NCBI RefSeq assembly: GCF_006716765.1
Contig: NZ_VFPO01000001.1
Span: 2,170,001 to 2,234,000 of the forward strand
Direction of reading: 5' to 3'
Source: Actinomadura hallensis
GTDB taxonomy: Bacteria; Actinomycetota; Actinomycetes; Streptosporangiales; Streptosporangiaceae
DNA length: 64,000 nucleotides
The stretch's first letter is position 1. Every line of letters begins with the position of its first letter. The translations under genes and the position numbers were made by a program. Shown piece by piece: positions 38,033 to 45,664 of the stretch. The notes under the pieces are model-generated. The model was not told the origin of the DNA. It did no database searches and saw only the letters and a list, made by a program, of their open reading frames with translations.

Positions 38033-38758
38033 TTGAGGCGTTACGAGGAAGTCGCCGAGGAACTGGTCCGGCAGATCCGGTCGGGACGCTGGCCGATCGG
38101 CGGGAAGTTCGCGCCCGAGGTGGAGCTGGCCGCGGAGTTCGAGGTGAGCCGGGGCACGATCCGGGCCGCGCTCGACATCGTGGAGGAGCTGGGGCTCATC
38201 TCCCGCCGCCCCCGGCGCGGCACCCGCGTCGAGCGGCTGAAGCCGCGGTCGGTCTTCGCGCGTCACCTGCACACGCTGGACGACCTGATGCAGTACTCCG
38301 TGGAGACGGACCGCCGGGTGCTGTCGATCGCCGACGTGGTGGTGGACGAGGCCGACGCCGGGAACCTCGGATGCCGGCCCGGGCAGCGCTGGACCAAGAT
38401 CCGGATGCTGCGCGTCGATCCGGCCGACGACGGCTGGCCGCTGGGCTGCACCGACGTCTACCTCGAGCCCGACGTCGCCGAGGCCGTGGGGGACCAGGTG
38501 CTCGACCCCAAGCGGCTGATCTCGGACATGGTCGAGCAGGCGACCGGCCGCACCGTGCACACCATCGAGCAGCGGGTGCGGGCCGCGACGGTGCCGGACG
38601 CCATGGTCGACCTGCTGCGGACCGCCCCCGGCTCGCCGGTGCTGCGGGTGACCCGGCGCTACCTGGACCGCGGCGGGCAGCCCTTCGAGATCACGGTGTC
38701 GGTGCACCCCGCCGACCGGTTCGAGTACGCCGTCGACCTGAAGCGCGGCCGCGGCTGA
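38033..38758 (+). CDS. GntR family regulator (HutC/UTRA type)
   Basis: The product is a 241-residue regulator. The N-terminal winged helix (residues 3-68) shows EEVAEELVRQIRSG, FEVSRGTIRAALDIVEELGL and RRPRRGTRV. The C-terminal UTRA ligand domain ends in QPFEITVSVHPADRFEY. The start is TTG at 38033 with GAGAGGG just upstream; no ATG or GTG fits. It lies between two transcription units carrying the same GTCTAGAC operator and so probably controls both and itself. The inducer is likely the acid substrate of the adjacent dehydratase. Confidence 0.92.
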   Translation: MRRYEEVAEELVRQIRSGRWPIGGKFAPEVELAAEFEVSRGTIRAALDIVEELGLISRRPRRGTRVERLKPRSVFARHLHTLDDLMQYSVETDRRVLSIADVVVDEADAGNLGCRPGQRWTKIRMLRVDPADDGWPLGCTDVYLEPDVAEAVGDQVLDPKRLISDMVEQATGRTVHTIEQRVRAATVPDAMVDLLRTAPGSPVLRVTRRYLDRGGQPFEITVSVHPADRFEYAVDLKRGRG

Positions 38759-38798
38759 CGGAGCCGCCGGGAGCCGGGACGCGCGGCGTCCCGGCTTA

Positions 38799-38836
38799 AT
38801 TGTCTAGACCGTTCGAATAAAAGTCTGGTGGCCAGA
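38799..38836 (+). promoter_or_regulatory. GntR operator upstream of the VOC gene, with second palindrome
   Basis: GTCTAGAC at 38802-38809 lies in a 20-base block (38799-38818) identical except for one base to that at 37948-37967. Eight bases on, TCTGG-TGG-CCAGA (38824-38836) is a perfect inverted repeat. Both lie between the GntR stop and the VOC ribosome-binding site. Confidence 0.7.
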
Positions 38837-38884
38837 AACGCTTTCCGCTACCGTGGCTGTGGGTCACTTCACAGGAGGAACACG

Positions 38885-39448
38885 TTGGGCACCAACACCG
38901 AGTTCGAACTCCAGGGGCTCTGCCACCTCGCGCTGGTCTGCGAGGACATGGAGCGCACCGTCGACTTCTACACCAACGTCCTCGGCATGAAGCTGAGCAA
39001 GACCATCCAGCTGCCCAACGGCGGCCAGCACTTCTTCTTCGACATGGGCTGCGACCAGTACCTGGCCTTCTTCTGGTTCCCCAACGCGCCCAAGCGGGCC
39101 CCCGGCGTCGCCTCCGCCGCGGAGCTGCCGGGCGTCGGGGACATCGCCACGGCCCACGGTTCGATGAACCACGTCGCGTTCAAGATCCCGCTCGACAAGT
39201 TCGACGAGTACAAGGCCAAGCTGGACGCCAAGGGCGTCCGGACCGGCCCGGTCCTCGAGCATGACGACAGCCCGCGCGGCGTGGCGGAGAAGTACCACGA
39301 CGGCGTCTACGTCCGTTCGATGTACTTCTTCGACCCGGACGGAGTGCTGCTGGAGTTCGCCGCCTGGACGCGCGAGCTGACGGAGGACGACGTCAACCTC
39401 GCCCCGGTGAACGCCGACGGAGTGCCCGCCCAGGGCGCCTCCGCGTGA
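38885..39448 (+). CDS. VOC superfamily metalloprotein (glyoxalase/extradiol dioxygenase-like)
   Basis: This 187-residue vicinal-oxygen-chelate protein has two beta-alpha-beta modules. Possible metal ligands are His in LCHLALVCEDM, His in MNHVAFKIPLD and Glu in DGVLLEFAAW, the set used by extradiol dioxygenases and many isomerases of this fold. The start is the TTG at 38885, preceded by a perfect AGGAGG 6 bases upstream; an open extension to 38828 would run through the operator. It overlaps a SnoaL-like gene by 4 bases (GTGA). The reaction is unknown. Confidence 0.85.
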   Translation: MGTNTEFELQGLCHLALVCEDMERTVDFYTNVLGMKLSKTIQLPNGGQHFFFDMGCDQYLAFFWFPNAPKRAPGVASAAELPGVGDIATAHGSMNHVAFKIPLDKFDEYKAKLDAKGVRTGPVLEHDDSPRGVAEKYHDGVYVRSMYFFDPDGVLLEFAAWTRELTEDDVNLAPVNADGVPAQGASA

Positions 39449-39822
39449 GCGGGGAATCGATGGTGGAGTACGCCGAGAGGTTCTTCCGGCTGGTGGAGGC
39501 CGGTGACATCGAGGCTGTCTCCGCCCTGTACCACGACGACGTCGCCGTCTGGCACAACTACGACGACGTCGAGCAGTCCAAAGAGGAGAACCTCGCGACG
39601 CTGGGGAGCATCGCCGACCGCTACGACAGGTTCGCCTACGCCGAGCCCCGGCATGTCGCCATCGAGGGCGGCTTCCTCCGCCAGCACGTGATCGAGGTCG
39701 AGCGCGGCGGGAAGTCGGCCGCGATCCCGGCGATTCTGCGCGTGTACGTCGAGGACGGCAAGATCCGCCGGATCGAGGAGTACTTCGACCGCGGCAAGCT
39801 CGACGCGCTCTTCGCGAGCTGA
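39445..39822 (+). CDS. SnoaL-like (NTF2 fold) protein
   Basis: This 125-residue cone-shaped NTF2-fold protein shows the family signature: a helical start (YAERFFRLVEAGDIEAVSALY), a beta region with DDVAVWHN, and a final ILRVYVEDGKIRRIEEYFD. SnoaL-like proteins act as cyclases, isomerases or dehydratases on small hydrophobic ligands. The GTG overlaps the VOC gene stop, so both are made together under the GntR operator. No catalytic residue can be fixed from sequence alone. Confidence 0.87.
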   Translation: MSGESMVEYAERFFRLVEAGDIEAVSALYHDDVAVWHNYDDVEQSKEENLATLGSIADRYDRFAYAEPRHVAIEGGFLRQHVIEVERGGKSAAIPAILRVYVEDGKIRRIEEYFDRGKLDALFAS

Positions 39823-39930
39823 GCGCCGAAGGGCGGTCCGGCGCCGGTCCGGTGGCGGACCGGGGCGCCGCACGACCGGCGCCGGGTCGATGCCGCTTGG
39901 AGGCCGGCCCCGGCGCCGGATCGTCACGGC

Positions 39931-40004
39931 GCGCCCAGGAAACGAAGCCGCCCGGGAGGCGAGGCCGCCCAGGAGACGAGGCCGCCCAGGAGACGAGGCC
40001 GCCC
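39931..40004. repeat. 17-bp tandem repeat between convergent genes
   Basis: The unit CCGCCCAGGAGACGAGG is present twice exactly (39965-39981 and 39982-39998), preceded by two degenerate copies (39931-39947 and 39948-39964) and followed by a partial one that runs to the IclR stop. It lies in the gap between the SnoaL gene and the convergent IclR gene. Confidence 0.85.
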
Positions 40005-40006
40005 GC

Positions 40007-40786
40007 TCAGGAGAAGAAGCTGCGGCTCTCCTCGGCGACGCGCAGCAGGTCCTCGGCGACGGCCACCTCGCCGAAGGACTGCTTGCGGTGGCTGGGCGCC
40101 GAGATGCTCACCGCGTAGCGGGCGCCCGCATGGACGCCGAGCGGCACGGCCACCGCGATGACCCCGTCCTCGCTCTCCTGCATGCCCGTGGCGTAGCCCC
40201 GCTCCCGGATGCGCTCCAGGTCCTCCAGGAGCGCGGTCCGGGTGGTCAGCGAATGGGGGGTCACCGCCTCCAGCTCCTCCCGCGGGTAGAGCGCGACGAC
40301 GGCCTCGTCCGTCAGCTGCGACAGCAGGGCCTTGCCGGAGGCCGAGACATGGGCCGGGAGGGTCTTGCCCATGCGCGAGGCGACCCGCACGGCCCGGTTG
40401 CTCTCCACGGCGTCGACGAAGGACACCAGCGCGCCGTCGAGGCGCGCGAGGTGGACGGTCTCGTCGTAGTGCTCGGCGAGCTTCTCCAGCATCGGGCGGA
40501 CCTGCTCGCGGACGTCGATCTGCCGCAGCACCGAGAAGGCGATCTCGGTGAGCGCGGGGCCCGGCTCGTAGGCCCGCGACCTGCTCGACTGCCGGACGAA
40601 CCCCCGGTACTGCAGCATCGCCAGCACCCGGTGCGCGGTGGACGACGCCACCGACAGGTACTCGCTGACCTCGGTGAGGCGGAGGCTCTTCCGCTCGCCC
40701 AGCAGCAGGAGGATCCGCAGCGCGTTGTCGACCGACTCGATCGGGTACTGCGGCTTGCGAGGCTGGGGCGGCGAGGAATTGTCCAC
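40007..40786 (-). CDS. IclR family regulator
   Basis: The product is a 259-residue regulator with an N-terminal winged helix (ESVDNALRILLLLG, VSEYLSVASSTAHRVLAML) and a C-terminal effector domain (HLARLDGALVSFVDAVES, LPAHVSASGKALLS, and a C-terminal GVIAVAVPLGVHAGA). IclR proteins often control aromatic acid catabolism, including phthalate operons of actinobacteria. ATGs at 40816 and 40828 are possible but overlap the upstream ligase gene. A TAGAAT box 7 bases before the GTG at 40786 supports that start and an independent leaderless promoter inside the end of the ligase gene. Confidence 0.88.
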   Translation of the reverse strand: MDNSSPPQPRKPQYPIESVDNALRILLLLGERKSLRLTEVSEYLSVASSTAHRVLAMLQYRGFVRQSSRSRAYEPGPALTEIAFSVLRQIDVREQVRPMLEKLAEHYDETVHLARLDGALVSFVDAVESNRAVRVASRMGKTLPAHVSASGKALLSQLTDEAVVALYPREELEAVTPHSLTTRTALLEDLERIRERGYATGMQESEDGVIAVAVPLGVHAGARYAVSISAPSHRKQSFGEVAVAEDLLRVAEESRSFFS

Positions 40787-40793
40787 CCAGCGG

Positions 40794-40799
40794 ATTCTA
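40794..40799 (-). promoter_or_regulatory. -10 box for a leaderless IclR transcript
   Basis: TAGAAT on the minus strand, 7 bases before GTG 40786, overlaps the last codon and stop of the upstream ligase gene. It would let the IclR gene be expressed apart from the transporter/ligase operon. Confidence 0.5.
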
Positions 40800-42377
40800 T
40801 CCGCGGAGGCCGCCATCGGCCCTTCCATCCCGGAGCTCGAACTTGAGCACCTTCCCGGAGGCGTTGCGGGGGAGCCGCTCGACCGTCTCGACGGCGGTCG
40901 GCAGCTTGTACGCCGCCAGCTCGCGCCGGGCGTGGTCGCGCAGCTCCCCGATCGACGGCGCCGGCCGCCCGGGGACCGGGACGACCACCGCGACCGGCGT
41001 CTCGCCCCACCGGGGATGCGGCCTGCCCACCACCGCGACCTCGGCGATGTCGGGGTGCGAGGCGAGCACGTTCTCCACCTCGGTGCAGTAGACGTTCTCG
41101 CCGCCGGTGATGACCATGTCCTTGAGCCGGTCGACCACGTAGACGAACCCCTCGTCGTCGACCCTGACCAGGTCGCCGGAGTGGAACCAGCCCCCGGCGA
41201 AGGCCTCGGCGGTCGCCTCGGGCAGGTTCCAGTAGCCCGACATCAGGCCGGGCCCCCGGTAGACGATCTCGCCGACCTCGCCTGCGGGGACGTCCTTCAT
41301 CTCGGTGTCGACCACGCGGGCCCACACGCCCGGCGCCGGCCGTCCCACCGAGCCCAGCTTCCGGCGGGCGTCCTTGCCTTCCAGCACGCAGGTGACGGGG
41401 GACATCTCGGTCTGGCCGAAGAGGGCGATCAGGTCGGCGCCGCCGAAGACCTCCTCCATCTCCCGCAGGAGCGTGTCGGTGGCGGGGGCCGCTCCCCACG
41501 CCGCGACGCGGAGCCGCGACAGGTCGCGGGGCCGCCGCCGCTGCTCGGCCACGAGAGCCTGCCACTGGGTGGGCACCAGGAACACGGAGGTGACCCCGTG
41601 CTCGGCCATCGCGTCGAGGTGCTCGCCCGCGTCGAACGCCCCGGTGGGCATCACGACCACCGAGGCGCCGACGAGCAGGGCGGGGGCCAGCCCGCCGATG
41701 GCGCCGATGTGGAAGAGCGGCGAGGCGCAGAGGTAGACCTCGTCGTACATCTCGAAACGGAAGGCGACCAGGTTGGTCTGGCTCTGGGCGAGCAGGTTCC
41801 GGTGGGTGAGCACCGCGCCCTTGGGCCGCCCGGTCGTGCCGGACGTGTACATGATCAGTGCCGGTGCGGACTCGTCGACGGCGAGCGCCGCGAGCTCGTC
41901 GGCGGGCGAGCCCGCGGCGGGGACTCCGGGCGGGTCCGCGGCGGGCTCGTCCTCCGCCGCGGAGACCCTCACCACGCGGATGCCGCGGTCCGCGGCCGCG
42001 TCGGCGGCGAGCCGTTCGCAGGCGGCGTCGGCGAGCACCAGGGAGGCGCCGCAGTCGCGGAGGATGAAGGCCGTCTCGGCGGCGGTCAGCCGGGGGTTCA
42101 CGGGGACGCCGATCGCGCCGGCGGCGCTGACCGCCAGGAGCGACTCGACGTACTCCACCCCGTTGCCCATCACGAAGGCGACGCGGTCGCCCGCGCCGAT
42201 CCCCAGGTGCGCGAGCGCACGGCTGAACTCCAGCACCCGTTCCGCGAGCCGGTGCCAGGTGCGGGCGGTCTCGCCGCACCGCACCGCGATCGTTCCGGGC
42301 CGGGCGTGGGCGTGCCGGGCCAGGTGCGCGACCCAGTGCCCGCCCCGCGCGCCGTGGATCGCCGCGAACTCCGTCAT
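40797..42377 (-). CDS. AMP-dependent acid-CoA ligase
   Basis: This 526-residue ligase has MYTSGTTGRPKGAVLTH, FGQTEMSPVT, SGDLVRVD and the catalytic Lys in PRNASGKVLKFEL. The layout is that of FadD3/4-coumarate-type ligases acting on aryl or alkyl carboxylates. It is the last gene of a minus-strand operon with hydrolase, FMN reductase and a Liv-type importer, each overlapping the next by 4 bases. It is therefore probably the activating enzyme for the imported or hydrolysed acid. Confidence 0.92.
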   Translation of the reverse strand: MTEFAAIHGARGGHWVAHLARHAHARPGTIAVRCGETARTWHRLAERVLEFSRALAHLGIGAGDRVAFVMGNGVEYVESLLAVSAAGAIGVPVNPRLTAAETAFILRDCGASLVLADAACERLAADAAADRGIRVVRVSAAEDEPAADPPGVPAAGSPADELAALAVDESAPALIMYTSGTTGRPKGAVLTHRNLLAQSQTNLVAFRFEMYDEVYLCASPLFHIGAIGGLAPALLVGASVVVMPTGAFDAGEHLDAMAEHGVTSVFLVPTQWQALVAEQRRRPRDLSRLRVAAWGAAPATDTLLREMEEVFGGADLIALFGQTEMSPVTCVLEGKDARRKLGSVGRPAPGVWARVVDTEMKDVPAGEVGEIVYRGPGLMSGYWNLPEATAEAFAGGWFHSGDLVRVDDEGFVYVVDRLKDMVITGGENVYCTEVENVLASHPDIAEVAVVGRPHPRWGETPVAVVVPVPGRPAPSIGELRDHARRELAAYKLPTAVETVERLPRNASGKVLKFELRDGRADGGLRG

Positions 42378-43495
42378 CGCCCGCCCCCGAAAGGTGCGGC
42401 GAGCCATTCGGCGATGGTGTCGGCGACGGCGTCCCGGGCGCCCTCGGGCTCCAGGAAGTAGTGGTCCCCGGCATGGTCGAGACGGGTCTTGTCCTCGCTC
42501 GCCAGCGCGTCGGCGATGCGGTCGGCGTCGCTCGGGAAGACGCCGGTGTCCGCGGTCGCGTTGATGACCAGCGAGGGCACCGTGATCTTGGTCAGGCTGG
42601 TCTCGCCGCGGCAGGGCGAGTCGCTCAGGCTCCACATGTTGAGCCAGTTGCGCACGGTCGTCTCTCCGGCGATCCCGCGGTCGCTCCGGTTGGCGGCCTT
42701 GACCGGGCCGCGGTAGCAGGTGTTCGGCTTCCGGTCGGTGGGCTCCAGGGCGGGGTCGACCATCCTCGGGTCGGCCCAGGTCCGGGGCACGGTGAAGTGG
42801 CGGTCGTAGTAGCCGGCCTCCTTGAGCCGGGCCAGCTCCGCCTTGGCCCACGCGGTGATCCGGTGGTTGCGCTCGACCTGCGCCCGCCGGTAGCGCTCGA
42901 CGAACTCGGCGCTGTACGGCGGGCCGTTCTCCGGGTTGAACAGGTCGAGGGACGGGTCGGTGGCCACGGGGTCGAACTCGTCGACCACCGCGGCGTCCAT
43001 CCAGGCGGTGAGGACGTCGGGGCGGCCCAGGTGCGCCGCCAGGGAGATGTAGCCGTCGGCTGCGGGCAGCTCGTCCACGCCCGGCACGGGCCTGTGGTCG
43101 ATCGGGGGACTCAGCGTCGGGTCGACGGCCTGGGCCTGGTAGGCGGCCATGAGCGACCCGCCCCCCGAGTTGCCCAGCAGCACCACGGCGTCGACCCCCG
43201 CCTCCTCGCGCAGCCAGCGGACGCCGACGCCGATGTCCACCAGCGCCTGGTCGAGCCGGAAGTTCCACTCGTAGCCGCGGAACCGGGTGTTCCAGCCCAG
43301 GAAGCCGAAGCCGCGCCGGGCCATGTAGTCGGCGAGGTAGTGCTCGGAGAAGTCGATCTGGTAGTGGGTGGCGATCAGCGCCACCTTGGGGCGGGCGCCC
43401 TTGGGGGCGTGGTAGAGGCCCTGGCAGGGGTGCCCGCCCGCGCCCGCGCGGGGGGCGCCGGCGGAGGTGCGGGAGACGAAGGTGCGGGTGATCAT
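42374..43495 (-). CDS. Alpha/beta hydrolase
   Basis: This 373-residue serine hydrolase has a nucleophile elbow GNSGGGS and a C-terminal acid/His region (NATADTGVFPSDADRI, LDHAGDHYFLEP). The long cap between them contains charged helices (YRRAQVERNHRITAWAKAELAR). The fold suggests an esterase or C-C hydrolase. In this operon an aromatic ester (for example a monoalkyl phthalate) or a ring-cleavage product would be a fitting substrate, but nothing in the sequence decides this. The ATG at 43495 overlaps the FMN reductase stop. Confidence 0.85.
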   Translation of the reverse strand: MITRTFVSRTSAGAPRAGAGGHPCQGLYHAPKGARPKVALIATHYQIDFSEHYLADYMARRGFGFLGWNTRFRGYEWNFRLDQALVDIGVGVRWLREEAGVDAVVLLGNSGGGSLMAAYQAQAVDPTLSPPIDHRPVPGVDELPAADGYISLAAHLGRPDVLTAWMDAAVVDEFDPVATDPSLDLFNPENGPPYSAEFVERYRRAQVERNHRITAWAKAELARLKEAGYYDRHFTVPRTWADPRMVDPALEPTDRKPNTCYRGPVKAANRSDRGIAGETTVRNWLNMWSLSDSPCRGETSLTKITVPSLVINATADTGVFPSDADRIADALASEDKTRLDHAGDHYFLEPEGARDAVADTIAEWLAAPFGGGR

Positions 43496-44070
43496 CGGAC
43501 CGCGGCCTCCATCCGGCTCGCGAGCACGTGGCCGCGGAGCTTCTCGAAGAGGATCCCGATGCGCTCGGTGGCCACCGGGTCCGTGAGGTTTCCGGCCTCG
43601 TCGAAGCACTTGGGCGCGAAGGGCATGACCACCTCGGGTCCCGGCATCACCGGGGACTGGGAGAAGACGAACATGTTCCTCAGCTCGAACTGGGACCGGG
43701 CGGTGCCGAGCCGCCCGGGGGAGGTGCCGATCAGGGCGACCGGCTTGCCCTGGAGGACGGAGGCGCCCAGCGGGAGGGAGATCCAGTCGAAGGCGTTCTT
43801 CAGCACGCCCGGGACGCCGCCGTTGTACTCGGGAGTGGCGACCATCAGCGCGTCCGCGGCGGCGATCTCCTCGCGCATCCGGGTGACCGCCGGGGGCTCT
43901 TGGCCGAGCAGGTCCTCGTTGAAGAGGGGGAACTGCCCGAGCAGGTCACTGATCGTGACCGTGACGCCGTCGGGGGCCAGCCGTGCCGCGGACTCCATCA
44001 GCAGCCGGTTCCACGAGCGTTTGCGCAGGCTCCCGACGATTCCGTAGACGGTGATGTCCGTCGTGCTCAC
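43492..44070 (-). CDS. NAD(P)H-dependent FMN reductase
   Basis: This 192-residue flavodoxin-like protein has the FMN phosphate loop GSLRKRSWNRLL, TPEYNGGVPGVLKNAFDW and GTSPGRLG, which are characteristic of the NADPH-dependent FMN/azo/quinone reductase family. It could supply reduced flavin or reduce quinones formed from dihydroxylated aromatics. GTG 44070 overlaps the LivG-type gene stop as GTGA, binding it to the importer operon. Confidence 0.9.
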   Translation of the reverse strand: MSTTDITVYGIVGSLRKRSWNRLLMESAARLAPDGVTVTISDLLGQFPLFNEDLLGQEPPAVTRMREEIAAADALMVATPEYNGGVPGVLKNAFDWISLPLGASVLQGKPVALIGTSPGRLGTARSQFELRNMFVFSQSPVMPGPEVVMPFAPKCFDEAGNLTDPVATERIGILFEKLRGHVLASRMEAAVR

Positions 44071-44837
44071 AGTGCCCCTCCCAGGTATGCGTTGATGACG
44101 GCCTCGTCGCGGACGATGTTGGCCGGAGAGTCGAGTGCGATGCGGCGTCCGAAGTCGAGCACGCAGACCCGGTTCGAGATGCCCATCACCATCGACATGT
44201 CGTGTTCGACCAGAAGCATGGTGACGCCCAGGTCGGAGTTCACCTCGCGCAGGGTCGCCGCCATCTCGGCGGTCTCCTCGTGGTTCATCCCGGCCACCGG
44301 CTCGTCCAGCAGCAGCAGCCGGGGCTCCATGCACAGCGAGCGCGCAAGCTCGACCCGCTTCTGGACGCCGTGGGGCAACGGGCCGACCGGTCGCCCCAGC
44401 AGGTGGCCGAGCCCGAGGCGTTCGGCCACCTCGGTGACGTGCCGCAGCGCCGCGCGCTCCTCGCGGGCGCTGCGCCCCCAGCGGATCATGGCGGCCAGCG
44501 GCCCGGACCGCAGGTGCCGGTGGCGGGCCAGGAGCAGGCACTCCCGCACGGTCATGGCCGGGAACACGTCGACGTTCTGGAACGTCCGGGCGATCCCGGC
44601 CTGGGCGATCCGGTGGGGAGCGCTGCCCAGCAGCTCCCTGCCTGCGAACTTGATGCTCCCCGACTCCGGGCGGTAGATCCCGGAGATGCAGTTGAACAGG
44701 GTGGACTTGCCGGCGCCGTTGGGTCCGATCACGGCGAAGAGGTCGCCTTCGCCGACGGTGAAGCTGACCCCGTCCAGCGCGCGGACCCCCGCGAACGACA
44801 GGGTGAGGTCCTCGATCTCGAGCAGTGCGGTGCTCAC
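44067..44837 (-). CDS. ABC transporter ATPase, LivG type
   Basis: This 256-residue ATPase has Walker A GPNGAGKST, Walker B LLLLDEPVAGMN and switch His in LLVEHDMSMV. The signature region reads LPHGVQKRVELARSL, lacking the usual LSGGQ but as seen in a Liv-like subgroup. With the LivF-, LivM-, LivH- and LivK-type genes directly upstream it forms a complete hydrophobic-amino-acid-type importer. Members of this type commonly take up aromatic acids in actinomycetes and proteobacteria. Confidence 0.93.
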   Translation of the reverse strand: MSTALLEIEDLTLSFAGVRALDGVSFTVGEGDLFAVIGPNGAGKSTLFNCISGIYRPESGSIKFAGRELLGSAPHRIAQAGIARTFQNVDVFPAMTVRECLLLARHRHLRSGPLAAMIRWGRSAREERAALRHVTEVAERLGLGHLLGRPVGPLPHGVQKRVELARSLCMEPRLLLLDEPVAGMNHEETAEMAATLREVNSDLGVTMLLVEHDMSMVMGISNRVCVLDFGRRIALDSPANIVRDEAVINAYLGGAL

Positions 44838-45664
44838 GAGCCGGCTCCTCGGGGGGTGACGGGCGCGGCGCCGACGCCGAGGTAGGCCGCCGCGATGTCG
44901 TTGTCCTGCTCCAGGGCCTCGGGGGTGCCCTCCGCGCAGATCCTCCCGCCCTCCAGGAGGTAGGCGTAGCCGGAGATCGACAGGGCCATGCGCGCGTTCT
45001 GCTCGACGAGCAGGATCGAGGTGCCCCGCTCGTTGATGGACACGATGACGTCCCGGACCTGCTCGACGATCCGGGGCGCGAGGCCCAGGCTCGGCTCGTC
45101 CATGAGCAGCAGTTTCGGCCGCGACATCAGGGCCCGCGCGATCGCCAGCATCTGCTGCTCGCCTCCGGACAAATAGCCCGCCTTGCGGTCCAGCAGGTCG
45201 CGGAGGCGCGGCAGCAGCGCCAGCACCTCGTCGCGGGCCTCGGTGAGCGCGGCGCCGCGGTAGCGGCGCACGTGCCCGCCGCTGGCGAGGTTCTCGGCGA
45301 CGGTCAGCCCCGGGAAGACCATCCGGCCCTCCAGGCACTGCGCGAGGCCGGCGCGGACGCGCTGCGACGGGCGGGCCCCGGTCACGTCCCTGCCGAAGAG
45401 CTCCACCCGCCCGCAGGTGACGCGCCCCCGGTGCAGTCCGAGCAGGCCGGAGACCGCGCGCATCACGGTGGTCTTGCCGGCGCCGTTGGGACCGAGCAGG
45501 CTGACGACCTGCCCCTCGGACACCCGCAGGTTCAGGTCGGTCACGGCGTTCCCGGCGGCGCCGTAGCCGGCGCTGAGGCCCGTGGTCCGCAGGACCGGCG
45601 GGCCCCCGGACGCGTCCGGGGCGTCGAGGCCTTTCGCCTCGCGGCGTGTCGCGTCGCCGCTCAT
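44834..45664 (-). CDS. ABC transporter ATPase, LivF type
   Basis: This 276-residue second ATPase of the importer has Walker A GPNGAGKTT, signature YLSGGEQQMLAIARAL, Walker B LLLMDEPSLGLAP and switch LLVEQNARM. A 20-residue acidic/Gly N-terminal extension precedes the first strand. It overlaps the LivM-type gene (ATGA) and the LivG-type gene (GTGA), so subunit synthesis is coupled. Confidence 0.93.
   Translation of the reverse strand: MSGDATRREAKGLDAPDASGGPPVLRTTGLSAGYGAAGNAVTDLNLRVSEGQVVSLLGPNGAGKTTVMRAVSGLLGLHRGRVTCGRVELFGRDVTGARPSQRVRAGLAQCLEGRMVFPGLTVAENLASGGHVRRYRGAALTEARDEVLALLPRLRDLLDRKAGYLSGGEQQMLAIARALMSRPKLLLMDEPSLGLAPRIVEQVRDVIVSINERGTSILLVEQNARMALSISGYAYLLEGGRICAEGTPEALEQDNDIAAAYLGVGAAPVTPRGAGS

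Noticed and set aside
40797..40828. IclR start codons at 40816 or 40828 overlapping the ligase gene
   Set aside because: Possible, but a TAGAAT box 7 bases before GTG 40786 and the place of the winged helix favour the shorter protein.
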